From NCBI GenBank assembly GCA_036004445.1, contig DASYRL010000068.1:13776-77775 (forward strand): a DNA stretch of 64,000 bases, in the 5' to 3' direction. Positions 40,954-51,451 of this stretch are shown here, one piece after another (positions within the stretch are counted from its first letter, which is position 1; every line of letters starts with the position of its first letter). Source of the DNA: DASXUC01 sp036004445 (GTDB lineage Bacteria > Sysuimicrobiota > Sysuimicrobiia > Sysuimicrobiales > Kaftiobacteriaceae). The notes beneath the pieces are model-generated. The model ran no database searches. It saw only the letters and a list, made by a program, of their open reading frames with translations, and was not told the DNA's origin. The position numbers were made by a program, and so were the translations under genes.

Positions 40954-42102
40954 ATGGATTTCCAGCTGACCGCCGAGCACCGCCTGGTGCAGGCGACGGT
41001 CCGCGAGTTCGCCGCCACTGAGATTCTTCCTCGCGCCGCCGAGCTCGACCGGACCGCCGTCTATCCGGTAGAGATTATCGCCAAGGCCGCCGCCCTCGGG
41101 CTGATGGGGATGACCATGCCCGAGGAGTACGGCGGGTCTGGGATGGATCTCGTGGCCTACGTGATTGCGCAGGAGGAACTGGCGCGGGCATCGGCCGGCG
41201 TGCAGACGATTGTTACGGTCAACAACTCCCTCGTGTGCGATCCCATCTATCGGTTTGGATCCGCGGAGCAGAAGCGCGCGTACCTGCCCGCGCTGTGCGC
41301 GGGGGAGTCGCTGGGCTGCTACTGCCTCACCGAGCCGTCGGCGGGCTCCGATGCGATGTCGCTGCAGACCACCGCGCGGCGGGACGGGGACGCGTGGGTG
41401 CTCAACGGCGCGAAGATCTTCGTGACCAATGGGGCCGAAGCCGACATCTGCATCGTCTACGCCAGGACCGGGCCGGATCCCGGAGCCCGCGGCATCTCCG
41501 CATTCATCGTAGAGAAAGCCCTGCCCGGCGTGTCCGTGGGAAAGATTGAGAAGAAGCTGGGGATCAAATGTTCCTCGACCACCGAGATCGCGTTCGAGGA
41601 CTGCCGGGTGCCCGAGTCCGCCCTGCTTGGAGAACCGGGCATGGGCGGCCGTATCGCCCTGGGTACCCTCGATGTCGGCCGCATCGGCATCGCGGCGCAG
41701 GCGCTGGGGATTGCGCGCGCGGCGCTGGAGGAGTCGCTGACGTACGCGGCCGGGCGCCGGCAGTTCGGCCGGCCGATCGCGGAGTTTCAGGCGATCCAGT
41801 GGATGCTGGCCGACATGGCGACGCGTCTGGACGCCGCGAGGCTGCTGGTCTACCGGGCCGCGCATCTCCGCCAGTCCGGGGCCCGCTGTACCAAAGAGGC
41901 GTCCATGGCCAAGTTGTTCGCGTCTGAGACCGCGATGTGGGCGGCGCACAAAGCGGTTCAGATCCACGGCGGCTATGGGTATACGCAGGACTATTCCGTG
42001 GAGCGCTACTTCCGCGACGCGAAGATCACCGAAATCTATGAGGGGACCTCTGAGATACAGCGTCTCGTGATTGCGAGGAATGTGCTAGAAGCAACTTCGT
42101 GA
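40954..42102 (+). CDS. Acyl-CoA dehydrogenase
   Basis: A 382-residue FAD flavoenzyme introducing the alpha-beta double bond in acyl-CoA. CYCLTEPSAGSDAMSLQT and WVLNGAKIFVTNGAEADICIVYA are the FAD and substrate blocks. The catalytic Glu lies in AKITEIYEGTSEIQRLVIARN near the C-terminus, the position used by short/medium-chain enzymes. Electrons pass to the ETF encoded next. The stop codon (TGA 42100-42102) lies in the first unit of a heptamer repeat. Confidence 0.96.
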   Translation: MDFQLTAEHRLVQATVREFAATEILPRAAELDRTAVYPVEIIAKAAALGLMGMTMPEEYGGSGMDLVAYVIAQEELARASAGVQTIVTVNNSLVCDPIYRFGSAEQKRAYLPALCAGESLGCYCLTEPSAGSDAMSLQTTARRDGDAWVLNGAKIFVTNGAEADICIVYARTGPDPGARGISAFIVEKALPGVSVGKIEKKLGIKCSSTTEIAFEDCRVPESALLGEPGMGGRIALGTLDVGRIGIAAQALGIARAALEESLTYAAGRRQFGRPIAEFQAIQWMLADMATRLDAARLLVYRAAHLRQSGARCTKEASMAKLFASETAMWAAHKAVQIHGGYGYTQDYSVERYFRDAKITEIYEGTSEIQRLVIARNVLEATS

Positions 42103-42182
42103 ACCGTGAATCGTGAATGGTGAATCGAAGTTCATACCCGGCTTCGGAAGTGCCGATTCACGACTCACGATTCACGATTCAC
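42099..42182. repeat. Two-armed heptamer element (GTGAATC/GATTCAC)
   Basis: Four units (GTGAACC, GTGAATC, GTGAATG, GTGAATC; 42099-42126), a 28-base centre, then GATTCAC, GACTCAC, GATTCAC, GATTCAC (42155-42182). The stop codon of the acyl-CoA dehydrogenase is inside the first unit. Related elements occur at 46893 and 57053. Confidence 0.92.
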
Positions 42183-42207
42183 ACGACATAGACCGAGGAG
42201 CCGTCCA

Positions 42208-42999
42208 TTGAACGTGGTCGTCTGCATCAAGCAGGTCCCTGACACTGAAGCGCCGATCCGCATCCGCGCGGACGGGCAGGGCATCGACGAGGCGGGGCTC
42301 AATCTCGTGATGAACTACTACGACGAGCACGCGACCGAGGCCGGACTGCGGCTCCGCGAGCAGTTCGGCGGGACCGTGACGCTGGTCGCGGTCGGCCCAG
42401 AGCGATCGAAGGAGGCCCTGCGGACGGGCCTGGCGATGGGCGCCGACGAGGCCGTACTGGTCTCCGATCCCGCGCTTGACGGCGCCGACCATCTCTCGAT
42501 CGCCCGCGTGCTGGCCGCCGTGATCGCGCCACTGCCGCATGACGTCGTCATCTGCGGCAAACTGAGCACCGACGACAACGCCGCCGTCGTCGGCCCGGCG
42601 CTGGCGGAGTTTCTCGATTTGCCCCAAGCCACGGCGATCGCGGTGTTGCAGATGGACGCCGACGGGACCGTGGCCACCGTCCACCGCGAAGTCGAAGGAG
42701 GCATCGAGGTCCTCGACGTGCCCCTGCCGGCTGTCCTGACCGTCGAGCGCAGCCTCAACGAGCCGCGATACCCGTCGCTGCCGGGGATCATGAAGGCGAA
42801 GCGCAAGGAGATCGGCGTGCGCACGCTGCAGGACCTCGGGCTGGACGCGGGCAGCGTTGGTGCGGCCGCCGCCCGGACGGGTCTGGTGCGGCTGGATCCG
42901 CCGCCAAAGCGCCAGGCCGGGCGGTCGGTGGACGGAGACGCCGCCGAAGCCGTCGCCGCCATCGTGGGTTTTCTCAAGAATGAGGCAAAGGTGCTGTAA
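42208..42999 (+). CDS. etfB: Electron transfer flavoprotein beta subunit
   Basis: A 263-residue AMP-binding subunit of ETF. NVVVCIKQVPDTEAPIRI at the N-terminus, MGADEAVLVSDPALDGAD, and the signature VHREVEGGIEVLDVPLPAVLTV followed by NEPRYPSLPGIMKAKRKEI are all present. The start is a TTG (42208) preceded by GAGGAG. ETF accepts electrons from the acyl-CoA dehydrogenase just upstream. Its stop overlaps etfA (TAATG). Confidence 0.96.
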   Translation: MNVVVCIKQVPDTEAPIRIRADGQGIDEAGLNLVMNYYDEHATEAGLRLREQFGGTVTLVAVGPERSKEALRTGLAMGADEAVLVSDPALDGADHLSIARVLAAVIAPLPHDVVICGKLSTDDNAAVVGPALAEFLDLPQATAIAVLQMDADGTVATVHREVEGGIEVLDVPLPAVLTVERSLNEPRYPSLPGIMKAKRKEIGVRTLQDLGLDAGSVGAAAARTGLVRLDPPPKRQAGRSVDGDAAEAVAAIVGFLKNEAKVL

Positions 43000-43991
43000 T
43001 GACCGCCGACGTCTGGGTGCTGATCGAACACCAGGCAGGCATCCCCAAGAAAATCAGCCTGGAACTCCTCGCACTCGCGCGCGGGCTCGCGCAGGCGCTG
43101 AACGGGCAGGTGATTGCGTTTCTGCCGGGCGCGCAGGTTGCCGGCATCGCGTCCGCGTTGGGACACCACGGTGCGGACGTCGTCCTGATCGCAGAACATC
43201 CGGCGCTGGCAGCGTACACGACCGAGGGGTACACGGCCGTGCTGGCCGACGCGCTCCGTGAAGCCGGGTCGCCGGTCGTGTTGATGGGGTCAACCGCGCA
43301 GGGGCGGGATCTGGGCCCGAGGCTGGCCGCCCGGCTCAGCGCCGGTATCGTGACCGACTGCGCCAGCGTGGCCGTCGCCGATGGAGCCCTGACCGTCACG
43401 CGTCCGGTGTACACCCGAAAAGCGATCGGAACCGTGGCGTTTGCGGGTGACGGCACGAAGATCGCCGTCGTCCTCCCGGGCATGTACACGGTGCCGGAAG
43501 AGGATGCCGGGCATGCGGCGGAAGTGCGCCCGGTCGAGGTGACCGCAGACCTTGCTCGGATTCGCACGACAGTGAGAGAGACCAAGACGATCGAGCGCGA
43601 GACGATTCCCTTGACCGAGGCCGACGTCATCGTCTCCGGCGGCCGGGGGCTCCGGGGCCCGGAGAACTTTGCGATGCTGGACGCGCTGGCGCGGGAGCTC
43701 GATGCCGCGGTGGGCTCGTCCCGCCCGCCGGTCGATTCGGGGTGGGTGCCGCACGACTATGAGATCGGGCAGACGGGGAAGACCGTCAGCCCGGTCGTGT
43801 ACGTGGCCTGCGGCATCTCCGGCGCCCCCCAGCACCTCGCCGGGATGTCGGGGTCTCGCTATATCGTCGCCATTAACAAAGATCCCAACGCCCCACTGAT
43901 GCAGGTGGCCGATCTCGGAGTGGTGGGCGATCTGTTCGAGATCGTGCCCAAGCTCACCGAGGCCATTAAGAAGGAAAGGACCAAGCGCTGA
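42999..43991 (+). CDS. etfA: Electron transfer flavoprotein alpha subunit
   Basis: A 330-residue FAD-binding subunit. The C-terminal FAD domain shows VSGGRGLRGPENF, GQTGKTVSPVVYVACGISGAPQH and INKDPNAPLMQVADLGVVGD, the EtfA signature. The N-terminal half matches EtfB in fold. It is translationally coupled to etfB and lies two bases before the mutase large-subunit gene. Confidence 0.96.
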   Translation: MTADVWVLIEHQAGIPKKISLELLALARGLAQALNGQVIAFLPGAQVAGIASALGHHGADVVLIAEHPALAAYTTEGYTAVLADALREAGSPVVLMGSTAQGRDLGPRLAARLSAGIVTDCASVAVADGALTVTRPVYTRKAIGTVAFAGDGTKIAVVLPGMYTVPEEDAGHAAEVRPVEVTADLARIRTTVRETKTIERETIPLTEADVIVSGGRGLRGPENFAMLDALARELDAAVGSSRPPVDSGWVPHDYEIGQTGKTVSPVVYVACGISGAPQHLAGMSGSRYIVAINKDPNAPLMQVADLGVVGDLFEIVPKLTEAIKKERTKR

Positions 43992-43993
43992 CC

Positions 43994-45595
<1,602 letters not shown>

Positions 45596-45611
45596 CGACC
45601 GGATCCCGTAG

Positions 45612-45617
45612 TATAGT
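45612..45617 (+). promoter_or_regulatory. Candidate -10 box for a leaderless icmB transcript
   Basis: TATAGT lies six bases before the ATG of the B12 subunit and just after the icmA stop. A secondary promoter producing a leaderless mRNA would allow extra small-subunit synthesis. No clear -35 is seen. Confidence 0.4.
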
Positions 45618-45623
45618 TGGCGT

Positions 45624-46037
45624 ATGAGTTCTCCGCGCATTCGCATTGTGGTCGCCAAGCCGGGCCTCGACGGCCACGACCGCGGCGCGAAGGTCGTCGC
45701 GCGCGCCCTTCGCGACGCCGGGTTCGAGGTCATCTACACCGGGCTGCATCAAACCCCCGAAATGATCGTCAACGCCGCCATCCAGGAAGACGCCGACGCG
45801 ATCGGGCTGTCGATTCTCTCCGGAGCGCACATGACGCTCTTTCCGCGCGTGATGGAGCTGCTCCGCGAGCGCGGGGCAGACGATATCGTCGTGTTCGGCG
45901 GCGGCATCATTCCCGAGGAAGACATCGCCGCGCTGAAGGCCAGCGGGATCAGCGAGATCTTTACGCCCGGAGCGTCGCTGGAAACGATCGTCGGGTGGGT
46001 GCGCGAGCACGTCCGCCCGCGCGGCGTCGCGGCTTAG
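45624..46037 (+). CDS. icmB: Mutase B12-binding small subunit
   Basis: A 137-residue cobalamin-binding protein. DGHDRG (residues 16-21) is the DxHxxG motif whose His18 becomes the lower axial ligand of cobalt. GLSILSG and VFGGGIIP are the other B12 contacts. It would assemble with the large subunit encoded just upstream. Its stop (TAG) lies immediately before a GTGACTC repeat unit. Confidence 0.95.
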   Translation: MSSPRIRIVVAKPGLDGHDRGAKVVARALRDAGFEVIYTGLHQTPEMIVNAAIQEDADAIGLSILSGAHMTLFPRVMELLRERGADDIVVFGGGIIPEEDIAALKASGISEIFTPGASLETIVGWVREHVRPRGVAA

Positions 46038-46116
46038 TGACTCGTGACTGGTGACTTCGTGACTACCCCCACGGGCGGACTGATTTGCGAGTCACGAGTC
46101 ACGAGTCACTAGTCAC
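46037..46116. repeat. Two-armed heptamer element (GTGACTN/GAGTCAC)
   Basis: The left arm is GTGACTC, GTGACTG, GTGACTT (+C), GTGACTA (46037-46065). The right arm is three GAGTCAC then TAGTCAC (46089-46116). The centre is about 23 bases. It separates icmB from trmI. Confidence 0.9.
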
Positions 46117-46121
46117 CACAG

Positions 46122-46910
46122 ATGCGAACGGGTCCTCTTCAAGAGGGAGAACCCGTCTTATTAGTCGATCGCAAGGATCGCCGCTACCTGATCACCCTGC
46201 GATCCGGCGCGACGTCGGACCTGCGCGGCGGCAAGCTCGTCCACGACGCGCTCCTCGGTACCGAGGAAGGCCGCGTCGTGGCCACGTCGCTCGGAGAGCA
46301 AGTCCTGCTGCTCCGTCCCACCCTCGCCGAGTACATTCTGGAGATGCCTCGGGGCGCGCAGGTCATCTATCCAAAGGACCTCAGCGTCATCCTGCTCGCG
46401 GCCGATATCTTTCCAGGGGCGCACGTCTTGGAGGCGGGCACGGGATCGGGGGCGCTAACGATGACGCTCCTGCGGGCGGTGGGGATGGCCGGCCGCGTCT
46501 ACAGTTACGAGATCCGCCCGGAGTTCGCGCGGGTCGCGTCGGCCAATGTCGCCCGCTATCTCGGACCGGTCGACCAGCTCGTGATGCGCGACCAGGACGT
46601 GTATGCGGGCATTCCGGATCGGCCGCTGGACCGGATCCTGCTCGACGTCCCAGAGCCGTGGCGGGCCGTGGACGAGTCCGCCGCCGCGCTGCGGCCGGGC
46701 GGCATTCTCCTGACGTATCTACCGACCGTCCCGCAGGTGGCGCAGGTCGTCGAGACGATCCGGCGCTCCGGGGCGTTCGCGATGATCGAGACGACCGAAA
46801 CGCTGCTCCGCCCGTGGAATATCGAGGGCGCCAGCGTCCGTCCGGCGCACCGCATGGTCGCGCACACCGCGTTTCTCACGACGGCCAGGCGAGTGAATCG
46901 TGAATCGTGA
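46122..46910 (+). CDS. trmI: tRNA (adenine-58-N1)-methyltransferase
   Basis: A 262-residue class I methyltransferase modifying A58 in the tRNA T-loop. An N-terminal beta domain (residues 1-70) is followed by IYPKDLSVILLAADIFPGAHVLEAGTGSGALT with the SAM loop, and LLDVPEPWRAVDE near residue 170 is the catalytic region. The last residues (RVNRES) are encoded by a GTGAATC repeat that also supplies the stop. The usual family sequence ends before this tail. Confidence 0.94.
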   Translation: MRTGPLQEGEPVLLVDRKDRRYLITLRSGATSDLRGGKLVHDALLGTEEGRVVATSLGEQVLLLRPTLAEYILEMPRGAQVIYPKDLSVILLAADIFPGAHVLEAGTGSGALTMTLLRAVGMAGRVYSYEIRPEFARVASANVARYLGPVDQLVMRDQDVYAGIPDRPLDRILLDVPEPWRAVDESAAALRPGGILLTYLPTVPQVAQVVETIRRSGAFAMIETTETLLRPWNIEGASVRPAHRMVAHTAFLTTARRVNRES

Positions 46911-46970
46911 ATCGACGGCGCCGGTCCCGCAGTTCCGAGTCCGATTCACCATTCACGATTCACTATTCAC
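46893..46970. repeat. Two-armed heptamer element between convergent genes
   Basis: Three GTGAATC units (46893-46913), a 29-base centre, then GATTCAC, CATTCAC, GATTCAC, TATTCAC (46943-46970). It encodes the trmI C-terminus and sits 12 bases from the end of the convergent transporter gene, where a hairpin could act as a bidirectional terminator. Confidence 0.92.
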
Positions 46971-46982
46971 GAAACATGAGCG

Positions 46983-48776
46983 TCACGGCCGAAGCGGAAA
47001 GAGTACCGGGATGATAAAAGCGCCGAGAACAATCAGGATGAGGGCTAGGGGCACGCCGATCCGGAAGTAGTCTTTCAGTGTGTAGCCGCCCGGCCGCATC
47101 ACCAGCAGGTTCACCGGACTCCCGATGGGCGTAAACGTCGTGGCCGTGCCCGCCACCACCGCGAGCATCAACGGATAGACGCTGGCCCCGGTGGCGGTGG
47201 CCACGTTGAACGCGATGGGCGCCAGCACGACCGTCGCGGCCACGCTGGGCATCAGTTGATTCAGAACGGTTGCTGCCACGAGCAGCCCCACCATCGCCGG
47301 CCACGCCGCCTGGCCGAAGAGACCGAGGGCGCCGCTTACCACCGCCGACGCGGCACCCGTGCTGGCAACGGCGGTGCCGAGGGGGAGCAGGGCACCGATG
47401 AACACCAGGGTCCGGAGATCGATCGCCTGGTAGACTTCTTCGGCCGAGACGCACCCCGACGCGACGACGACCACGGCCGCAAACAGCGTGGCCACCGCGA
47501 TCGAGGCGAGCCCGCTGACCGACAGAACGACCATCGCCACGACCGCCGCGATGGCCCACGGTACTTTGCCTGTGCGCGGCGGGTCGACCTCGCCGGTCTC
47601 GATGACCAGGAAGTCCGGATCGCGCTTGAGCATCCTGATGCGCTCCCGGTGTCCCTGCACCAGCAGCGCATCCCCCACCTGCAGCGGCACCTCGGCCAGG
47701 ACCGTCCGCTTGGGCTGTCCCTCCCGCCAGATCGCCAGGACCGTCAGCCCGTACGCCTCTCGGAAGTTCAAGGCTTTCAGGGTCTTGCCGAGCAGCGACG
47801 TCCGCGGAGGTAAGATCACTTCCGCCACGCGGACGTCGCCGGATTCGATGACGTAGGCTTCCGCCGTACTGGCGCCGTGGAGCCCAAGCGGTTCGAGGGC
47901 GCCCGCCTGCGAGAGCTCCTCCAGGCGTCCTTGGACGAGCAGCCGGTCGCCGCTTTGCAATCGCTCCGAGGGAGCCGGTCCGGTGATGGCGCGGACGCCG
48001 CGGCTCACGCCGACGACCGTGATGCCCAGCGTTTTTCCCAGTTCACTCTCTTCAATCGACCGGCCGACCAGCGGAGAATCGGTGGGGATGCGTACCTCAA
48101 ACAGCCGCTCCCGCAGCCGGTACAGCTCCATCAGCCGGCCGGGCTGCGGGATCTCGATCGCGGCGACGTTGGGAAGCCGGCGCCGGCCGAACACCGCGAT
48201 GTACCCCATGCCGGCGAGCAAGAAGGCGGCACCCATGGGGAAGAACGAGAACAGACTGAAGGGATCGGCGCCGCCATCGGTGAGGGTCTGGCTCGCGATG
48301 AGGTTGCTCGGACCGGCGATGAGAGTGAGGACGCCACCCAGCCGCGTCCCCAAGGCCATCGGCAGCAGCAGTTTTGACGGGCTGATTCTCGCCTCGCGCG
48401 CGGTGGCCATCGCGGCGGGAAAGAGCACGGCGATCGCGCCGAGACTGTTCATGACGCCGGCCAGCAGTCCCGCGACGATCCCGAACGTCAGGACCAGCCG
48501 GACTTCGCTGCGGCCGGACATCCGCAGGATCTTCCGGCCGGCCCACCCCGCCAGTCCGACGCGCTCAAGCGCGGCGCCCACCACGAAAATCGAGGCCACG
48601 GCCAGCAGCGCCGGCGATCCGAATCCCGCGAAGCCTTGGTCCGGGGAGAGGATTCCCGACAGCAGCAGCGCCACCAGCACTGCGACGCCGACAAAATCCG
48701 GACGCCAGCGGCCACCTAAGAACGCAATCGTGGCCACAGCCAAGACGATGAGGACGAACGCGGCGGATGGAGTCAA
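46983..48776 (-). CDS. SLC13-type anion/Na+ symporter with two TrkA-C domains
   Basis: A 597-residue membrane transporter of the DASS/SLC13 family. About five helices lead to the motif TLIAGPSNLIASQ near residue 150. A cytoplasmic insert (residues 205-385) contains two TrkA-C/RCK-C regulatory domains, each ending in a DRLLVQG or DALLVQGH strand. The second half of the transporter contains FTPIGSPVNLLVMRPGGY. Relatives carry sulfate, phosphate or dicarboxylates; the substrate cannot be read here. It ends 12 bases after a two-armed heptamer element and begins near a period-9 element. Confidence 0.93.
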   Translation of the reverse strand: MTPSAAFVLIVLAVATIAFLGGRWRPDFVGVAVLVALLLSGILSPDQGFAGFGSPALLAVASIFVVGAALERVGLAGWAGRKILRMSGRSEVRLVLTFGIVAGLLAGVMNSLGAIAVLFPAAMATAREARISPSKLLLPMALGTRLGGVLTLIAGPSNLIASQTLTDGGADPFSLFSFFPMGAAFLLAGMGYIAVFGRRRLPNVAAIEIPQPGRLMELYRLRERLFEVRIPTDSPLVGRSIEESELGKTLGITVVGVSRGVRAITGPAPSERLQSGDRLLVQGRLEELSQAGALEPLGLHGASTAEAYVIESGDVRVAEVILPPRTSLLGKTLKALNFREAYGLTVLAIWREGQPKRTVLAEVPLQVGDALLVQGHRERIRMLKRDPDFLVIETGEVDPPRTGKVPWAIAAVVAMVVLSVSGLASIAVATLFAAVVVVASGCVSAEEVYQAIDLRTLVFIGALLPLGTAVASTGAASAVVSGALGLFGQAAWPAMVGLLVAATVLNQLMPSVAATVVLAPIAFNVATATGASVYPLMLAVVAGTATTFTPIGSPVNLLVMRPGGYTLKDYFRIGVPLALILIVLGAFIIPVLFPLRP

Positions 48777-48780
48777 CTGC

Positions 48781-48867
48781 GTCTACCCTGTCTACCCAGT
48801 CTACCCAGTCTACGACCTCCCACGCATGGTAGGGACTGGGAAGACTGGGAAGACTGGGTGGACGAAG
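48781..48867. repeat. Period-9 tandem element with imperfect inverted arm
   Basis: Left: GTCTACCCT, GTCTACCCA, GTCTACCCA, GTCTACGAC (48781-48816). Right: GGGACTGGG, AAGACTGGG, AAGACTGGG, TGGACGAAG (48832-48867). The arms pair with about one mismatch per nine bases. It lies between the transporter start and the upstream thiolase stop on the minus strand. Confidence 0.88.
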
Positions 48868-48874
48868 TTGTGTG

Positions 48875-50065
48875 TTAGAGTCGTTCGACAGCCATGGCGA
48901 CGGCCTCACCGCCGGCCAGGCAGATCGCCGCGATGCCCCGCCGGGCTTCGTATCGCGGCATGGCATAGAGCAGGGTGGTCAGAATGCGGGCGCCGCTGGC
49001 GCCGACGGGATGCCCCATCGCCACGGCGCCGCCGTGCACGTTGACGCGGTCGGCGCTGATGCCCAGGTCCCGCGACACGCCGATGACGACCGCGGCGAAG
49101 GCTTCGTTGATCTCGTAGAGATCGACGTCGTCCTTGGTCCAGCCGATCTTCTCCAGCAGCGCCCGGGTCGCGTGCGCGGGCGCGATCGTGAACCACTCCG
49201 GCGCCATCGCTGCACCCGCGTAGCCGACCACGCGCGCCAGCGGACGCAGGCCCAGGGATGCCGCGACATCCGCGGCGGCCAGGACGACGGCGGCGGCCCC
49301 GTCGCTGTTGCTGCTCGAGTTGGCTACGGTGACGGTGCCGTTTTCCTCGAATGCCGGCCGCAGCTTCCCGAGCTTCTCGAAGTCCACCCGCCGCGGCTCC
49401 TCGTCTTCGGCGATCACGACCGGCTCGCCTTTGGGCTGGGGGACTTCGACGGGGACGATCTCCTCTCCGAACCGGCCGTCATCCATGGCCGCGAGGGCAC
49501 GCGAGTAACTCGCTCGGGCAAAGTCATCCTGCTCGATTCTGGAGATGCGATACTCCCGTGCGAGGATTTCGGCGCAGTTGCCCATGTGGATCTGGTGGTA
49601 AGCGTCCGTCAGGCCGTCATGCAGCACGCTGTCAATGAGCCGGTCGTTGCCCAGCCGGTAGCCCGTGCGCGCCTTCGTCAGTAGGTACGGCGCGCCGCTC
49701 ATGCCCTCGAATCCTCCCGCGACGACGATGTCCGCGTCGCCCAGGGCGATGGCCTGCGTGGCCAGCATCGCAGCCTTGAGGCCGGATCCGCACATCTTGT
49801 TGACGGTGGTCGCGGGCACGGAGTGCGGCAGTCCCGCCCGGATCGCCGCCTGGCGCGCGGGCGCCTGGCCCAGCCCCGCGCTCAGCACGTTGCCCATGAT
49901 GACCTCGGAGACGGCATCCTTGTCGATGCCGGCCCGGCGCACGGCTTCGGCGATGGCGATGCTGCCAAGCTGCGGAGCGGGGATCGACGCGAGCCCACCG
50001 AGAAACCTGCCGATGGGGGTCCGCGCCGCGCTGAGGATGACAACATCACGGCCAGTTTTCATCAT
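48875..50065 (-). CDS. atoB: Acetyl-CoA C-acetyltransferase (thiolase)
   Basis: A 396-residue classical thiolase. All catalytic features are intact: the nucleophile Cys in NKMCGSGLKAAM near residue 90, the His in GGAVAMGHPVGASGAR near residue 350 and the second Cys in CLAGGEAVAM near residue 382. It condenses or cleaves acetyl-CoA/acetoacetyl-CoA and can complete beta-oxidation together with the dehydrogenases encoded upstream. Tandem ATGs (50065 and 50062) begin the gene. It is divergent from lysA with a 57-base gap. Confidence 0.96.
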   Translation of the reverse strand: MMKTGRDVVILSAARTPIGRFLGGLASIPAPQLGSIAIAEAVRRAGIDKDAVSEVIMGNVLSAGLGQAPARQAAIRAGLPHSVPATTVNKMCGSGLKAAMLATQAIALGDADIVVAGGFEGMSGAPYLLTKARTGYRLGNDRLIDSVLHDGLTDAYHQIHMGNCAEILAREYRISRIEQDDFARASYSRALAAMDDGRFGEEIVPVEVPQPKGEPVVIAEDEEPRRVDFEKLGKLRPAFEENGTVTVANSSSNSDGAAAVVLAAADVAASLGLRPLARVVGYAGAAMAPEWFTIAPAHATRALLEKIGWTKDDVDLYEINEAFAAVVIGVSRDLGISADRVNVHGGAVAMGHPVGASGARILTTLLYAMPRYEARRGIAAICLAGGEAVAMAVERL

Positions 50066-50086
50066 CTCGGCTTTAGTGTATCGCAC

Positions 50087-50115
50087 TTGAACCACACCGG
50101 CGACCTTGATAGAGT
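50087..50115 (+). promoter_or_regulatory. lysA promoter, apparently leaderless
   Basis: TTGAAC (50087-50092) and TAGAGT (50110-50115) are spaced by 17 bases. The -10 ends seven bases before the ATG at 50123, so the transcript would start on or beside the start codon and lack a ribosome site. Confidence 0.55.
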
Positions 50116-50122
50116 ACCAGCG

Positions 50123-51451
50123 ATGACCGCGAACCTCGCCGCACGGCACGGGTACGGCATGACGTCCGGCGGCCACCTGGCCGTCGGCGGGTGCGACGCC
50201 GTTGCGCTGGCGCACGAGTTCGGGACTCCCCTCCACGTCATCGACGAAGCCAGGTTCCGGAACAACTGCCGGGCGTACCGCAGCGCGCTGGATGCGGTCT
50301 ACGGCGCGAACGCCCAGCCGCTGTACGCATCGAAGGCGCTATGCGTCGTCGCCACCTGCCAGCTTGCCGCACAGGAGGGGTTCGGGGTCGACGTCGCCTC
50401 CGGCGGCGAGATCCACACCGCGCTGCGCGCCGGGCTGGCGCCGTCGGCGCTTTACTTCCACGGCAACAACAAAACGCCGGCCGAGCTGGAGGACGCGGTG
50501 CGCCTCGGGATTGGGCGCATCATCGTCGACAACGAGTACGAGCTTGACGTGCTCGACGCCATCACGCAGCGGTTGGGCGCCGACGCCCAGATCCAGCTGC
50601 GCCTGACCCCAGGCATCGAGCCGCACACGCACAAAGCGATCCGCACCGGCGGCGTGGATTCCAAATTCGGCTTCGGGATGGTGGACGGGTCCGCGCATCA
50701 GGCCGTCGCGCGCGCGAGCCGGATGTCCCGCGTGCGGCTGCGCGGCATCCACGCGCACATCGGCTCGCAGGCGTTTGACCTCGAGCCGTTCGCGCGGGCG
50801 GCCGCCGCGCTGGTGGAGTTCGCCGCGCGCGTGCGCGATGACTTGGACGTGACGATTGAAGAGATCAACTGCGGCGGCGGGTTAGGCATCCGGTACCTGG
50901 CCGCCGACGAGCCCCCGACGATCAGTGACTTTGTCGCGGCCGTGGCGGGGACGGTCAAGGCTGCGGCGGCGGAGCATCATCTCAGTCCCCCCCGGCTCTT
51001 CATCGAACCCGGGCGCTCGATCGTCGGAGACGCCGGCGTGACGCTGTACACGGTCGGTGCGATCAAGGCGATTCCCGGGATCCGGACCTACGTCGCCGTC
51101 GACGGCGGGATGTATGAGAATCCTCGGCCGGCACTCTACGGCGCGCGGTACGAAGCCGTGCGGGCCGATCGCCCGGCCGATCCTCCGTCGCAGACCGTCG
51201 CGCTGGCGGGTCAGTGCTGCGAGTCCGGCGACGTCTTGATCTGGGACGCGGCCATCCCCCCCGTCGCCGCGGGCGACACGCTCGCGGTGTTTGCCACCGG
51301 AGCCTATACCTACTCGATGGGCAGCAACTACAACCGGTTCCCGCGTCCGGCGGTCGTGCTGGCCGGCGGCGGCCGGGCCCGGGTCGTTGTCGCGCGCGAG
51401 ACGTACGAGGATCTCGTCCGCAAGGACGTCGCACTGGATGCTGGGGCTTAA
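50123..51451 (+). CDS. lysA: Diaminopimelate decarboxylase
   Basis: A 442-residue fold-type III PLP enzyme making L-lysine from meso-diaminopimelate. The PLP lysine is in QPLYASKALC near residue 72. GIHAHIGSQ, the Gly-rich CGGGLGIRY and FIEPGRSIV bind the phosphate, and GQCCESGDVL carries the active-site Cys contributed to the neighbouring subunit. It overlaps the M50 protease gene by 14 bases. Confidence 0.96.
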   Translation: MTANLAARHGYGMTSGGHLAVGGCDAVALAHEFGTPLHVIDEARFRNNCRAYRSALDAVYGANAQPLYASKALCVVATCQLAAQEGFGVDVASGGEIHTALRAGLAPSALYFHGNNKTPAELEDAVRLGIGRIIVDNEYELDVLDAITQRLGADAQIQLRLTPGIEPHTHKAIRTGGVDSKFGFGMVDGSAHQAVARASRMSRVRLRGIHAHIGSQAFDLEPFARAAAALVEFAARVRDDLDVTIEEINCGGGLGIRYLAADEPPTISDFVAAVAGTVKAAAAEHHLSPPRLFIEPGRSIVGDAGVTLYTVGAIKAIPGIRTYVAVDGGMYENPRPALYGARYEAVRADRPADPPSQTVALAGQCCESGDVLIWDAAIPPVAAGDTLAVFATGAYTYSMGSNYNRFPRPAVVLAGGGRARVVVARETYEDLVRKDVALDAGA

